From Planctomycetota bacterium (GTDB lineage Bacteria; Planctomycetota; UBA1135; GCA-002686595): a stretch of DNA of 64,000 nt. Positions 8,790 through 17,384 of the stretch are shown piece after piece; the first letter of the stretch is position 1; each line of letters starts with the position of its first letter. The translations under genes were made by a program, and so were the position numbers. The notes below the pieces were generated by a model that was given only the letters and a program-made list of their open reading frames with translations, had not been told where the DNA came from and ran no database searches. Location of the stretch: contig JABACD010000010.1 of NCBI GenBank assembly GCA_014237855.1, positions 124,001-188,000 of the forward strand, in the 5' to 3' direction.

Positions 8790-10490
8790 CTAGCTGATCG
8801 ACTTGAGGAAGGCCTTGTCGAGTTTCTCCCAGTCCTTTTCTGTCCAGTCAGCAAAGGTCCTGTTGTAGACCTCCTGGAGGAGTTCCTTCTCCTGATTGCG
8901 CAGGTCCTCCCGCAACTTGCGGTGTAGCTCTTCCTTGTCCAGGTCAGTGGCTGCTTCCGAGCCTTCATCGTCGCCATTCACTCCACCGGCCTTCGCTTTC
9001 CGTTCTTCCAGGACCAGCTTCAGGTTGGTGATGTAGTCAGGGATGATCTGCTTGTACTTCTTCTTCTTTGCGCCATCACCCGCGATCAAGAAGAAGACCA
9101 GGCTGGCCGACTCGTCTCTGGCGGTCCAACGTCCAGAGCTGTCGCTATCCCAGAGATCCTCACGGCACATCATCATCAGGTTGCTGGGACCCCGCACGCG
9201 GTCGTCGCGCACTGCCTGGCGCAGATCATCTCGATCCCAGTCATCCTTGTGGAACTTGAGTTTTGAGCCCTTGAGCTTCGAGTTGTCGAAGAGCTCCTCA
9301 AAGCCATGCTGCAACCACTCGGGCATGGCCCAGTAGAGCTCACGGTCTCGATCCTGGAACCAGTGCGCTGCGACCCGTCCACTGAGCCAGTCAAATCCTC
9401 CGAACCAGTCGCGGTGCCGCTCAATACTGGTGACGAATTCCAGGCTGGTTCCTCCCCAGCCATCGCCTCCTCCGCGGTTGTAGGCCTGCTGCTCATCACG
9501 AGTCTTGCAGACTCTCAAGATTGGTTCCCGCACATAGTGCTGCGGGCCAAAGTAGTCGAGATTGCCCTCCAGCCAGTCGAGAATGGCCGTGACCTGTTGG
9601 GCGATCTTTCGAGCATCCTTGAGATCTGCATTGGTGATCACCAGGCAGCTCTTCTCCACGGAGTGCTTCCAGCCCTCTGGGAGTGACTCAATGACCTTCT
9701 GGTGCTGTGCCTCACACTGCTCCATGAGGAGCTTGTTGCGTTCCGGCAGGCTCAGCGTGGCAGCTTTGGAGCCGCTGGAAGTGATAAAGCCGTCCGCGGA
9801 CTTTTGCTTGCTGGGAAGAGGGCCCTCGCGGGGAATCTCCTTGAACGACTTCAGCGTCGTCTCAACGGTCTTCTTGAGCTTGTCGTAGTGATTTTCGAGG
9901 ACCTCTATTTGAATGGCAATGTCGACGCCGTCGAGGTGGTAGATCCATGTCCGGATTCGCTTGGGGCCTGTGATCGATGCCTTTGAGACCTTGATGTCCA
10001 AGGCCGTGATCTTGACCTCGTTGTTCTCAACTTCTTTCTCAGCGGCAATGGTGTAGCCACCCTCTCGATAGGTCTTTTTCAGGTAGTCCTTGTAGTCCTC
10101 GTACTTGTCAGAGAACGCGTGGATGACCTCAACGCCGTCATCCTGGTCCCCCTCCTCCTCGGCTTCCTCTTCATCTGAGTTCGGATGAATGAAGGCGATC
10201 GCCATGAGCTCGGGCTTGTGGGCGTAGGTCCAGCCGCCCTTCTCGTTGAAGTGATACTCGCGCTTGGACAGGTACTTGGCTATGAGCCACCCCTCGTCGA
10301 CCTTGAGGGGGATGCTTACCCAGCCCTTGGGCGGCTTGATCTTGTAGCCAAAGGTGGAGTCTTCATGCCCAGAGCTACTCTGGGAGGTGCCTGTCAAGGT
10401 CGGCGAGCCCCAGGCAGTCACGCCGGGATTGGCGAACAGGAGTGCGGTCAGAAGGACGACGAGGAGTGTCAGTCTATTTAGAACGTGCAT
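8790..10490 (-). CDS. Secreted protein with degenerate peptidase-MA-like domain
   Basis: Exported protein of 566 aa, function unknown. The ATG at 10490 was chosen because it starts a signal peptide (MHVLNRLTLLVVLLTALLF...) and has a good ribosome binding site (GGAGAG, 5-6 bases upstream). The longer in-frame start lacks both. The N-terminal part (about 40-215) resembles PsbP/DcrB-like domains (YKIKPPKGWVSIPLK) and includes a strongly acidic stretch (DEEEAEEEGDQDD). From about 260 the sequence follows a gluzincin (DUF1570 / peptidase MA) pattern: ILDWLEGNLDYFG, then RVAAHWFQDRDRELYWAMP and EWLQHGFEELF. The HExxH position reads AAHWF, so the zinc-binding site appears lost. The C-terminal ~120 residues are lysine-rich and helical. 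Either a pseudo-enzyme or a binding protein is possible. Confidence 0.75.
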   Translation of the reverse strand: MHVLNRLTLLVVLLTALLFANPGVTAWGSPTLTGTSQSSSGHEDSTFGYKIKPPKGWVSIPLKVDEGWLIAKYLSKREYHFNEKGGWTYAHKPELMAIAFIHPNSDEEEAEEEGDQDDGVEVIHAFSDKYEDYKDYLKKTYREGGYTIAAEKEVENNEVKITALDIKVSKASITGPKRIRTWIYHLDGVDIAIQIEVLENHYDKLKKTVETTLKSFKEIPREGPLPSKQKSADGFITSSGSKAATLSLPERNKLLMEQCEAQHQKVIESLPEGWKHSVEKSCLVITNADLKDARKIAQQVTAILDWLEGNLDYFGPQHYVREPILRVCKTRDEQQAYNRGGGDGWGGTSLEFVTSIERHRDWFGGFDWLSGRVAAHWFQDRDRELYWAMPEWLQHGFEELFDNSKLKGSKLKFHKDDWDRDDLRQAVRDDRVRGPSNLMMMCREDLWDSDSSGRWTARDESASLVFFLIAGDGAKKKKYKQIIPDYITNLKLVLEERKAKAGGVNGDDEGSEAATDLDKEELHRKLREDLRNQEKELLQEVYNRTFADWTEKDWEKLDKAFLKSIS

Positions 10491-10608
10491 CTGTCTCTCC
10501 GGCGGAAGGGGAGGGGCAAGACCCATGTGGTCTGGGCGCCAGAACCGCAGTTGATTCATCAGGCTACTCACGAATTCCCGAAATCGCGAGAAAGTCTGTG
10601 TAAGCCTT

Positions 10609-13600
10609 TTAGGTGGCGGCTTCTGACCCTGCGATCACGCTCTGGGGCGAGGCCTCGGAGGAGCGGCCACGAAGTCCCAGATAGCCCTGAATGTCGTCGA
10701 GGATCAGGTAGGCCGCGGGCACGAAGAGCAGGGTGATGGCTGTTGAGAAGATCACCCCATAGGCCAGGGCGATCGCCATGGGAATCAGAAACTGTGCCTG
10801 GACGCTGGTCTCGAACATGAGCGGGGTAAGGCCAGCGAAGGTCGTCAGCGAGGTCAGGGTGATGGGGCGGAAGCGTGCCACACCTGCCAGGCGAACCGAT
10901 TCGAGCAGGTTGCCTCCATCTCTTCGATGATGGTTGATGTAGTCCACAAGGACCAGCGAGTCATTGACCACCACTCCTGTAAGTGCGACGACGCCAATCA
11001 TGGAGAGCACCGAGAGGTCCTGCCCCATGATCACGTGGCCGAGCACTGCACCGATGATGCCGAATGGAATGGCGCTCATCACGATTGCAGGCTGGATGTA
11101 GGACTTGAATGGGATGGCCATCAGCGCATAGATCACCAGCAAGGCAACCAAGGCTAGCCGTAGGAGCTCCATCATTGCCTCGCGCAGCTCCGCGCTCTGA
11201 CCCTCCGTGCTCCAGCTGACGCTGGGGTGACGATCGATGATGCGGTCCATGGGGCCGGCATTGAGGGCTGCAAGAACCTCTCCGTTCGTGGTCAGCTCTT
11301 CGTTCAATCCCGCCGAGACGGTCACGACTCGGTTGCGGTCTGAGCGTCGAATCGTGGCGTAGCCTCTTCCCAGTGAGGCATGCGCCACCTGGGAGAAGGG
11401 TACCTCCGATCCCTGCGGTGTCCGGATGCGCATCTGCTCGAGGGTGTAGAGCGTGCGCCGATCATCGGCGGGGTAGCGCACCATGATCTTGACCTCGTTG
11501 CGGCCGCGTTGGATACGCTGAACTTCCTCGCCATAGAAGCCCTGGCGGACCTGTCTGGCGAGGTCGTTGAGGCTCAGACCGAGCGCTTCCGCCGAGGGGA
11601 GGATCTCGAGCTTTATCTCCTGTTTCCCGCCGCGGAAAGAGTCGGAGATGTCGTAGACACCTGGCAATGTGCCGAGTTCTTGCTTGAGCTCATCGGCAGC
11701 AAGCCGGAGCTCCTCGACGTCTGCACCCGCGAACTGGACAGCAAAGGAGTCGCCTCCACCCATCACATCCGCGGAATACACCAGCTCGACTGCTCCTGGG
11801 ATCGGGCCGCAGAGTGCTCGCCAGCGATCGACCAGCTCATCGGTTGTGAGATCCTCACGCTGTTCCGTGGGGATCAGCTCCATGATGATCTCGCCGAGGT
11901 GACCTCCCGAGGTCGAGCTTCCATCGCTGCGACTCTGGTTCTGCTGGGCCTTGTAGGGCTGTTCGCCCATGGAGGATACGTAGTGGCGCACCACGTCCTC
12001 GCCGCGCTCCTGGCGCACCTCCTCACGCAAGATTCTTGCTGCGTCCTCAATCCTTGCGACGGCCTCCTCGGTTACGGCGGGAGCCGTGCCCAGCGGCATG
12101 GTCAGCTGGGCAGCAATCAGATCGCCGGATATCTTGGGGAAGTCGATGAAGCGAACGAAGCCGCCTCCAACCAGGCCGAGAGTGACCATGAAGACCGCGA
12201 TGGTTGTCGCATGAGTCAGGTAGCGCCAGCGCAGGCAGAAGTCGAGGACGGGTTGATAGATCCTCTGTGCGGTGAACTCCAGCCCGTTCTCGAACATGCC
12301 CTGGATGCGCGTCCACCAGCTGAAGGGGGGGTACTTTGCGCAGCGCTCGGCGAGCCCTCCGCCATGGGCAAGGTGTGCCGGCAGGATCACCTTCGATTCC
12401 GCCCAGGAGAACAGCAAGATCGGGATGACGGCCAGCGGAAAGACCCTGAAGAACTTCCCGAACAGTCCGGGGAGGTCGAGCATCGGCGCAAAGGCTGTCA
12501 CGGTGGTCATGACGGCGAAGGTCACGGGGATCGCAACCCGGTTGGTACCGCGAATTGCAGCCCGGCACTTGTTTGGATCCTTCTTCTGTTCCGTGAAGAC
12601 GCTCTCTCCAATCACGATCGCATCATCAACGACGATTCCCAGGACCAAGATGAACGCAAAGAGCGAGAGCATGTTGATCGACTGGTCAAGTGCAGGCATC
12701 AACCAGAGAGCTCCCATGAAGGAGATTGGGATTCCTGCGGTGACCCAGAAGGCAAGGCGGAAGCGCAGGAAGAGAGCCAGGACCGCAAAGACCAGGAAGA
12801 GCCCCTGAAGCCCGTTCTTGGCCAGGAGGCTCAGGCGCCCCTTGAGCAGAACGGATTGGTCCGAGAATACAGTCAGCGAGATTCCCGCGGGCATCCGACG
12901 CTGGGCATCGACGAGATACTCCTTGACCTCTTCGGCAACTGTGACGGCATTCTCATTGCCGACCCGGAAGACCTGGACCTGGACCATCGGGTCACTGTTG
13001 AAGGTACCCTTCTTGGAGGTCGACTCGAAGCCGTCAACGATTCTGGCAACATCTCCCAACAAGATCCGGCTGCCATCGAGGTTCTTGACCAGGACGATCT
13101 CGCTGAACTCCTCTCCCTCGTAGGCCTGACCCTTGGCACGCAGCAGGACTTCACCGCTGTCTGTCTTCAGCGTCCCTGCTGAGAGGTCGAGAGAGCTGGA
13201 GCGGACGGCCTGGGCGACCTCGTCGAACGAGAGGCCGTAGCGTTGGAGATTACTCTCCGTGATCTCGATCGAGACCTCGTAGGCGCGCGAGCTCGCCAGC
13301 GCTACCTGGCTGACTCCGGGCAGCGCACTGATCTCGTCGCGTACTTGCTCGCCGAGGCGCTTGAGCACCACCTCATCAGCATCCCCGGAGATGGCGACGT
13401 TGATCACCTGGGAGCGCATCAAGATCTCATCGATGATGGGCTTCTCGGCAAGCTCCGGGAATGTGCTGATCGCATTGACGCGGGTCTTGACGTCGTCGAG
13501 GACTTTCTGGGAGTTCGCGTCCCGGTCAAGCTGGATCGTGACTGCGCCCATGCCCTCGACTGCAGTGGATGTCACGCGTTTGACACCGTTGATGGCATGC

Positions 13601-13815
13601 ACCTCCTCTTCGATGCGCATGCAGACGCCTTCTTCGACCTCCTCCGGCGCTGCCCCAGGGTAGGGCACCGTCACGGTGATCATGTCCAGGGCAAATTCGG
13701 GGAACAGCTCCATCTTGACGGTGCTATAGGTCAACCCTCCGCCAACCATCATCACGATCATGACCAAGTTGGCCGCAACCGGGTTATTGGCGAACCACGC
13801 TACGATGCTCTTCAT
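10609..13815 (-). CDS. RND efflux transporter, inner-membrane permease (AcrB/HAE1-like)
   Basis: Proton-driven inner-membrane pump of the resistance-nodulation-division superfamily, 1068 aa, close to the ~1050 aa norm. The typical N-terminus MKSIVAWFANNPVAANLVMIV is TM1. Two large periplasmic porter regions follow TM1 and TM7. TM4 carries the proton-relay pair (FILVLGIVVDDAIVIGE), and TM10-12 contain MIGVVALTGVVVNDSLVLVDYIN. It ends the operon with its adaptor and outer-membrane factor, and its ATG overlaps the adaptor stop in a 4-base ATGA. Substrate range cannot be predicted; the divergent-loop composition fits the HAE1 family (drug/detergent/lipid export) rather than heavy-metal pumps, because the CusA Met motifs are absent. 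It is probably controlled by the TetR repressor at the head of the operon. Confidence 0.95.
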   Translation of the reverse strand: MKSIVAWFANNPVAANLVMIVMMVGGGLTYSTVKMELFPEFALDMITVTVPYPGAAPEEVEEGVCMRIEEEVHAINGVKRVTSTAVEGMGAVTIQLDRDANSQKVLDDVKTRVNAISTFPELAEKPIIDEILMRSQVINVAISGDADEVVLKRLGEQVRDEISALPGVSQVALASSRAYEVSIEITESNLQRYGLSFDEVAQAVRSSSLDLSAGTLKTDSGEVLLRAKGQAYEGEEFSEIVLVKNLDGSRILLGDVARIVDGFESTSKKGTFNSDPMVQVQVFRVGNENAVTVAEEVKEYLVDAQRRMPAGISLTVFSDQSVLLKGRLSLLAKNGLQGLFLVFAVLALFLRFRLAFWVTAGIPISFMGALWLMPALDQSINMLSLFAFILVLGIVVDDAIVIGESVFTEQKKDPNKCRAAIRGTNRVAIPVTFAVMTTVTAFAPMLDLPGLFGKFFRVFPLAVIPILLFSWAESKVILPAHLAHGGGLAERCAKYPPFSWWTRIQGMFENGLEFTAQRIYQPVLDFCLRWRYLTHATTIAVFMVTLGLVGGGFVRFIDFPKISGDLIAAQLTMPLGTAPAVTEEAVARIEDAARILREEVRQERGEDVVRHYVSSMGEQPYKAQQNQSRSDGSSTSGGHLGEIIMELIPTEQREDLTTDELVDRWRALCGPIPGAVELVYSADVMGGGDSFAVQFAGADVEELRLAADELKQELGTLPGVYDISDSFRGGKQEIKLEILPSAEALGLSLNDLARQVRQGFYGEEVQRIQRGRNEVKIMVRYPADDRRTLYTLEQMRIRTPQGSEVPFSQVAHASLGRGYATIRRSDRNRVVTVSAGLNEELTTNGEVLAALNAGPMDRIIDRHPSVSWSTEGQSAELREAMMELLRLALVALLVIYALMAIPFKSYIQPAIVMSAIPFGIIGAVLGHVIMGQDLSVLSMIGVVALTGVVVNDSLVLVDYINHHRRDGGNLLESVRLAGVARFRPITLTSLTTFAGLTPLMFETSVQAQFLIPMAIALAYGVIFSTAITLLFVPAAYLILDDIQGYLGLRGRSSEASPQSVIAGSEAAT

Positions 13816-15014
13816 TCCTGAGTCTCTCGATTGACCGGAGCGGGCTTGCTCGTGCGATCTGCATCATTCGACAGGTCGCGGACCTGCATGCCATCGGTGG
13901 CAATCTCGAGCGGAGAGATCACAACTCGCGTTCCTTCTCCAATCTCACTGCGGACGATCGCCATGTCTCGCTCTCGGCGAATCACGTCAACATCGACAAA
14001 GTGGAGGCGGTCGTCCTCATCGAGGGCATAGATGCGGTCGCCATCACGAAGCGCTGTACGTGGCAGGACGAATACGTCCTCGAGCCGATGGCCGGTGATG
14101 CTGCCCTCCACAAACATGCCAAGGGCCAGGGGTACTTCCTGGTTCGGACCATAGGGCTCGATCACCTGAGCGATGACCATCACCATGCGAGTGTTCGGGT
14201 CAATCTCGCCCTCGGTTCGAACGACCTTGCCATCCCAGCTGCGACGCTCACCTGCGAAGACTGCTGTCAGTTCGACATCAGGTTGATTCTTGTAGTCCTC
14301 ACTCTTGGATCCAAAGGGCAGGGTCACAAAGGCCAGCTCCTCGTCAGCCAGAGGCAGGCGGACCTCGGCGAAGTCGGTGGCGTAAATGGTGGCCACCGGA
14401 GAACCCAGATTGACGAATTGCCCGAGGTCCACTGACTTACTGCGGACCCGGCCGCTGTAGGGGGCGAGGATTGTTGTGCGTTCGAGGTCGCGCCTGGCGC
14501 GCTCCAGCATGGCCTGTGCAGAGATGAGGTTGGCCTTGGCTTCGGCGACTTGCGGCTCCCGTAAGGTCAGTGCGGTGGGCTCGCCACGGCCCATGCGCTC
14601 CCATTCCTTGCGTGCCACCTCGGCGTCTGCTTGCTCCTCTGCGAGGCGACGATTGGCGGCAGCCACGTTCAGGTCTGCCTGTGCTGTGGCGAGCTCGTAG
14701 TCGCGGGGGTCGATGCGCAAGAGCATCTCGCCCTCATTGAAGAAGCCTCCGCTGATCAGCTGTGGCGAGATCTCGGTCACGCGGCCGCTGACCTCGACAA
14801 CCAGCTGGCTCTCTGTGCGGGGGATGACTGTCCCCTGAGAGGGGACCTGCACCTGGTACTCGCTACGCCGGGCCTCAAGGGTCGCGACTTGAGGAACCGG
14901 GATTCGAGGTGGTTGGCTCTGGGGCAACTCGCGGCTGTCGATGAGCTTCTTCGCGCCGAAGGCACCAAGAGCCAGCACGATGACTGGCAGCAGGAACTTG
15001 AGAAGGGTCTTCAT
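13812..15014 (-). CDS. RND efflux periplasmic adaptor (membrane fusion protein)
   Basis: 400-aa adaptor of the HlyD/AcrA type that bridges the RND permease and the outer-membrane channel. The N-terminal membrane/signal segment (LLKFLLPVIVLALGAFGA) is followed by a lipoyl-like half motif (QVPSQGTVIPRTESQLVVEVSGRV) and a short alpha-hairpin (about 110-170, ATAQADLNVAAANRRLAEE). The second lipoyl half comes next (ERTTILAPYSGRVRSKSVDLGQFVN), then beta-barrel and membrane-proximal domains. Its stop overlaps the permease ATG (ATGA), and its own ATG overlaps the stop of the outer-membrane factor in the same way, so stoichiometry is probably set by coupled translation. No ribosome binding site is needed or visible at the junctions. 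The assignment is firm from sequence and operon context. Confidence 0.93.
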   Translation of the reverse strand: MKTLLKFLLPVIVLALGAFGAKKLIDSRELPQSQPPRIPVPQVATLEARRSEYQVQVPSQGTVIPRTESQLVVEVSGRVTEISPQLISGGFFNEGEMLLRIDPRDYELATAQADLNVAAANRRLAEEQADAEVARKEWERMGRGEPTALTLREPQVAEAKANLISAQAMLERARRDLERTTILAPYSGRVRSKSVDLGQFVNLGSPVATIYATDFAEVRLPLADEELAFVTLPFGSKSEDYKNQPDVELTAVFAGERRSWDGKVVRTEGEIDPNTRMVMVIAQVIEPYGPNQEVPLALGMFVEGSITGHRLEDVFVLPRTALRDGDRIYALDEDDRLHFVDVDVIRRERDMAIVRSEIGEGTRVVISPLEIATDGMQVRDLSNDADRTSKPAPVNRETQE

Positions 15015-16486
15015 TTCGGTTCGTCTGAACTGGTGGATCCGTTTGAGTCGTCCTGCGCGGCGGGGTCCTCGTAGCCCCCGCCCAGGGCCAGATACAGGTC
15101 GACTCGCTGTTCGAGCCGGTAGCGGCGTGCCGAGATCAGGGCACTCTGGTTGTCGAAGGATGAGCTGCGGGCACTGAGGTAGGTCAGGATGTCCTGGCGT
15201 CCCGCAAAGTAGCGAGCCTCGGCCAGCTGCTCGGCGTCGGTGGCATCCTCGGCTGCTATCGAGAGTTGCTCCTCACGGACGATGAGGTCGTCTTCGATGG
15301 CGAGCACCGTCTCGACCTCGAGGAAGGCCCGCAGGATCGCCTGTGCGTAGTCGGCCAGAGTTGCACGTACCTGGGCATCCTCCAGGTCGATGTTCGCGGT
15401 CAGGCGGCCACCCTGGAAGATCGGTTGGCCGATGCTTCCCACCAGGCTCCAGATACTGAAGGAGTTGTCGAAGATGTCAGCGAGGTCCTCACCGTTTCGG
15501 CCGATGCTTCCCCCAAGACCGATTGTTGGCCAGAGCTCCTTGCGAGCGGCATAGAGGTAGTAGTCGTTGGCGCGAAGCCTCTCCCGCGCGGCGACCAGAT
15601 CCGGCCGGCGCTGGAGTAGCTCGGAGGGAAGTCCGGGAGGCAGCTGCGGAGGGATCGGCGGAAGAACGGCGGGGGCCTCGAGGGCACCGGAGGGGTACTC
15701 GCCGAGCAGGAGCTGCAGCTCTCGAGTGACCCGCTCGAGATTCAGATCGAAGTCACTGAGCGTGGCTCTGGCTCGTGCCAGCTGGACCTCCGAGAGTCGT
15801 AGGTCGAGTGCCTGGACTCGGCCGTTGCGGAAGCGCTCGCGCAGGATCTCCGTTGATGTCCCGAAGCTGCTGACGCGCTCTGCCGCCAGGTCACGCTGTA
15901 GCCTGGCCTCACAGAGGGCCAACCAGGTCTTGATGGCCTGCCCGGCGAGCGACAGCTGAGCTCCACTGAAGTCCGCGGCGCTGGCCGCATAGTCAGCTCC
16001 AGCGCCCTTGGCGCGTGCGTCCAGTTTTCCCCACAGGTCGATCTCCCAGGCCACATCCAGCGAGACGCCATAATTCGTGGTCGTCGAGCTCAAGACCTCC
16101 TCGTTTCCACCAGGGATTGGAAAGCCGACGAAGTTCTGCCGCCGCCTTCCTGCACTCATCCCCAGCCCTACGGTCGGCCAGAGTTCTGCCCCTGCGATGC
16201 GCGCCTGGGCCCCGGCAGCATCGAGTCGGGCTGCGGCCGCAAGCAGGTCGTAGTTGTTCTCCAGAACCTCCTCGACGGTACGGGAGAGGTTCGCATCACC
16301 GAAGTCCTGCCACCAGTCCTGGAGCGAGGGCAGAGGCCCCTCATCCTCTTCAGACGCACTCCAGTCCTCTGGGAGCTCGATGGGAGGAGCCCCGTTGTAG
16401 TCTCTCTGTTGGGGCGCATGACATGCGCACAAGCCGGCGAGCAGGTACAGGGGGGCTCGTCGGAGCTGAAGGAATTCGAGCTTCAT
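15011..16486 (-). CDS. Outer-membrane efflux channel (TolC / NodT family)
   Basis: 491-aa outer-membrane factor forming the exit duct of the tripartite pump. The N-terminus (APLYLLAGLCACHAPQQ) looks like a signal with a cysteine suitable for lipidation, although the lipobox is not canonical. Two repeated OEP domains are visible, each rich in coiled-coil helices: AARLDAAGAQARIAGAELWP then TVGLGMSAGRRR in the first half, ARERLRANDYYLYAARKELWP then TIGLGGSIGRN in the second. The repeated AAR..LWPTxGLG signature is diagnostic of the NodT group. The C-terminus is acidic and serine-rich. The gene overlaps the tetR-type gene upstream (ATGA) and the adaptor gene downstream (ATGA). Confidence 0.93.
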   Translation of the reverse strand: MKLEFLQLRRAPLYLLAGLCACHAPQQRDYNGAPPIELPEDWSASEEDEGPLPSLQDWWQDFGDANLSRTVEEVLENNYDLLAAAARLDAAGAQARIAGAELWPTVGLGMSAGRRRQNFVGFPIPGGNEEVLSSTTTNYGVSLDVAWEIDLWGKLDARAKGAGADYAASAADFSGAQLSLAGQAIKTWLALCEARLQRDLAAERVSSFGTSTEILRERFRNGRVQALDLRLSEVQLARARATLSDFDLNLERVTRELQLLLGEYPSGALEAPAVLPPIPPQLPPGLPSELLQRRPDLVAARERLRANDYYLYAARKELWPTIGLGGSIGRNGEDLADIFDNSFSIWSLVGSIGQPIFQGGRLTANIDLEDAQVRATLADYAQAILRAFLEVETVLAIEDDLIVREEQLSIAAEDATDAEQLAEARYFAGRQDILTYLSARSSSFDNQSALISARRYRLEQRVDLYLALGGGYEDPAAQDDSNGSTSSDEPK

Positions 16487-17133
16487 CCGTGTCTTGTTTC
16501 CTGCGAGGTGTTCCGAGAAGGGGCCCTGAGGCCAGCGGCGAGAAAGGCGATGATGTCGGCAAGAACTTCACGCTCGAAGTGCAGCTCATCGGAGTCGGCC
16601 TCCTTCTGCAGGAATCCATGTGGGTCCAGCATGGTCCCGATCATGACTCCGATGGTGCAGTTGAGCCGCCAGAGTTGTTCGCGCTCGCCAAGCTCAGGGA
16701 TGCACCGTCGGAGGGCAGCCATGAATCGTTCCGACGTCTTTCGAAAGATCTCGCCGAGCTCGTCCGTGTGGGTCTGCTTCGGACTGGTGAGCCGTCCGGT
16801 GATCTGGACGAGCAGCCCGGCCCCACGCGGGTCGTTCAGCCGCAGGGCGAGGATCGGAGCCACCAGGGCTTCCAGCACCTGCTCCAGGCTCGGCTCACCG
16901 AGAGCTTCGAGGGCATCGAGGCGCGCGATCCGCTCTGCATTGATCGGGTCGAAGCGGCGGGCTACCAGGTCCCGAAAGAGCCCCTCCTTGGAGCCGAAGT
17001 GGTAGTTGACTGCGGCCAGGTTCACTCCGGCCGCATGGGTGATGGCCCGGGTCGAGGTCTCGGCGAAGCCGTACTCCGCATAGAGCTTCTCGGCAGCATC
17101 GAGGATGCGGTCCTTGGTCTGCTGGCGGGTCAC
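16483..17133 (-). CDS. TetR-family transcriptional repressor of the RND operon
   Basis: Helix-turn-helix repressor of about 216 aa. The N-terminal HTH is clear: TKDRILDAAEKLYAEYGF, TSTRAITHAAGVNLAAVNYHFGS and KEGLFRDLVARR. The ligand-binding domain resembles the CerR/DUF1956 type. I prefer the GTG at 17133 (MTRQQTKDRIL...), which gives the usual short lead to the HTH. An in-frame TTG at 17172 would add 13 residues but would lie about 6 bases from the predicted transcription start. It is the first gene of a four-gene operon and overlaps the outer-membrane factor gene by ATGA. The palindrome in its own promoter implies autorepression and coordinated control of the pump. The inducer is unknown. 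Confidence 0.9.
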   Translation of the reverse strand: MTRQQTKDRILDAAEKLYAEYGFAETSTRAITHAAGVNLAAVNYHFGSKEGLFRDLVARRFDPINAERIARLDALEALGEPSLEQVLEALVAPILALRLNDPRGAGLLVQITGRLTSPKQTHTDELGEIFRKTSERFMAALRRCIPELGEREQLWRLNCTIGVMIGTMLDPHGFLQKEADSDELHFEREVLADIIAFLAAGLRAPSRNTSQETRHG

Positions 17134-17174
17134 TGCGGCTCGGACGGTGAGGGATGCTGGGGGAGGGGGCAAAC

Positions 17175-17212
17175 GAGTGTTTCAATCGTATGTTTGAAAC
17201 TCGCCGGGTCAA
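17175..17212 (-). promoter_or_regulatory. Promoter and TetR-type operator of the RND operon
   Basis: Read on the - strand, -35 TTGACC (17212-17207), a 16-base spacer and -10 TACGAT (17190-17185). The imperfect inverted repeat GAGTTTCAA - 8 bases - TTGAAACACTC (17202-17175) covers the spacer and the -10, an arrangement expected for repression by the adjacent TetR-family protein. The hexamers are 5/6 and 4/6 matches to the sigma-70 consensus. Operator identity is inferred from position and symmetry. Confidence 0.65.
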
Positions 17213-17280
17213 GCTCCACCTGCATCAATACCCTGCCATGGAGTGAGCCGGCCCCTGCCGCGGACGCCGACTGATGTCAG

Positions 17281-17306
17281 CCGACCCCCTCGAGCCAGGG
17301 GGTCGG
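17281..17306 (-). terminator. Hairpin downstream of the PHP-type secreted protein gene
   Basis: Perfect 10-bp stem CCGACCCCCT / AGGGGGTCGG with a 6-base loop, about 80 bases after the stop of the gene ending at 17385 and upstream of the tetR promoter. There is no U-tract. It is likely to separate the two - strand transcription units. Confidence 0.45.
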
Positions 17307-17384
17307 GATTCTCTCGACAGCCCCAAAGGCCCGACACGGAGGCGAGCCTTGAGTGGGGCTGGCCCTCGATGGGCCCGGTCCCGC

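Noticed and set aside
11380..13182. 600-codon open frame antisense to the RND permease
   Set aside because: The opposite strand codes for a clear RND protein; the antisense product has no recognisable domain and its composition mirrors the permease codons.
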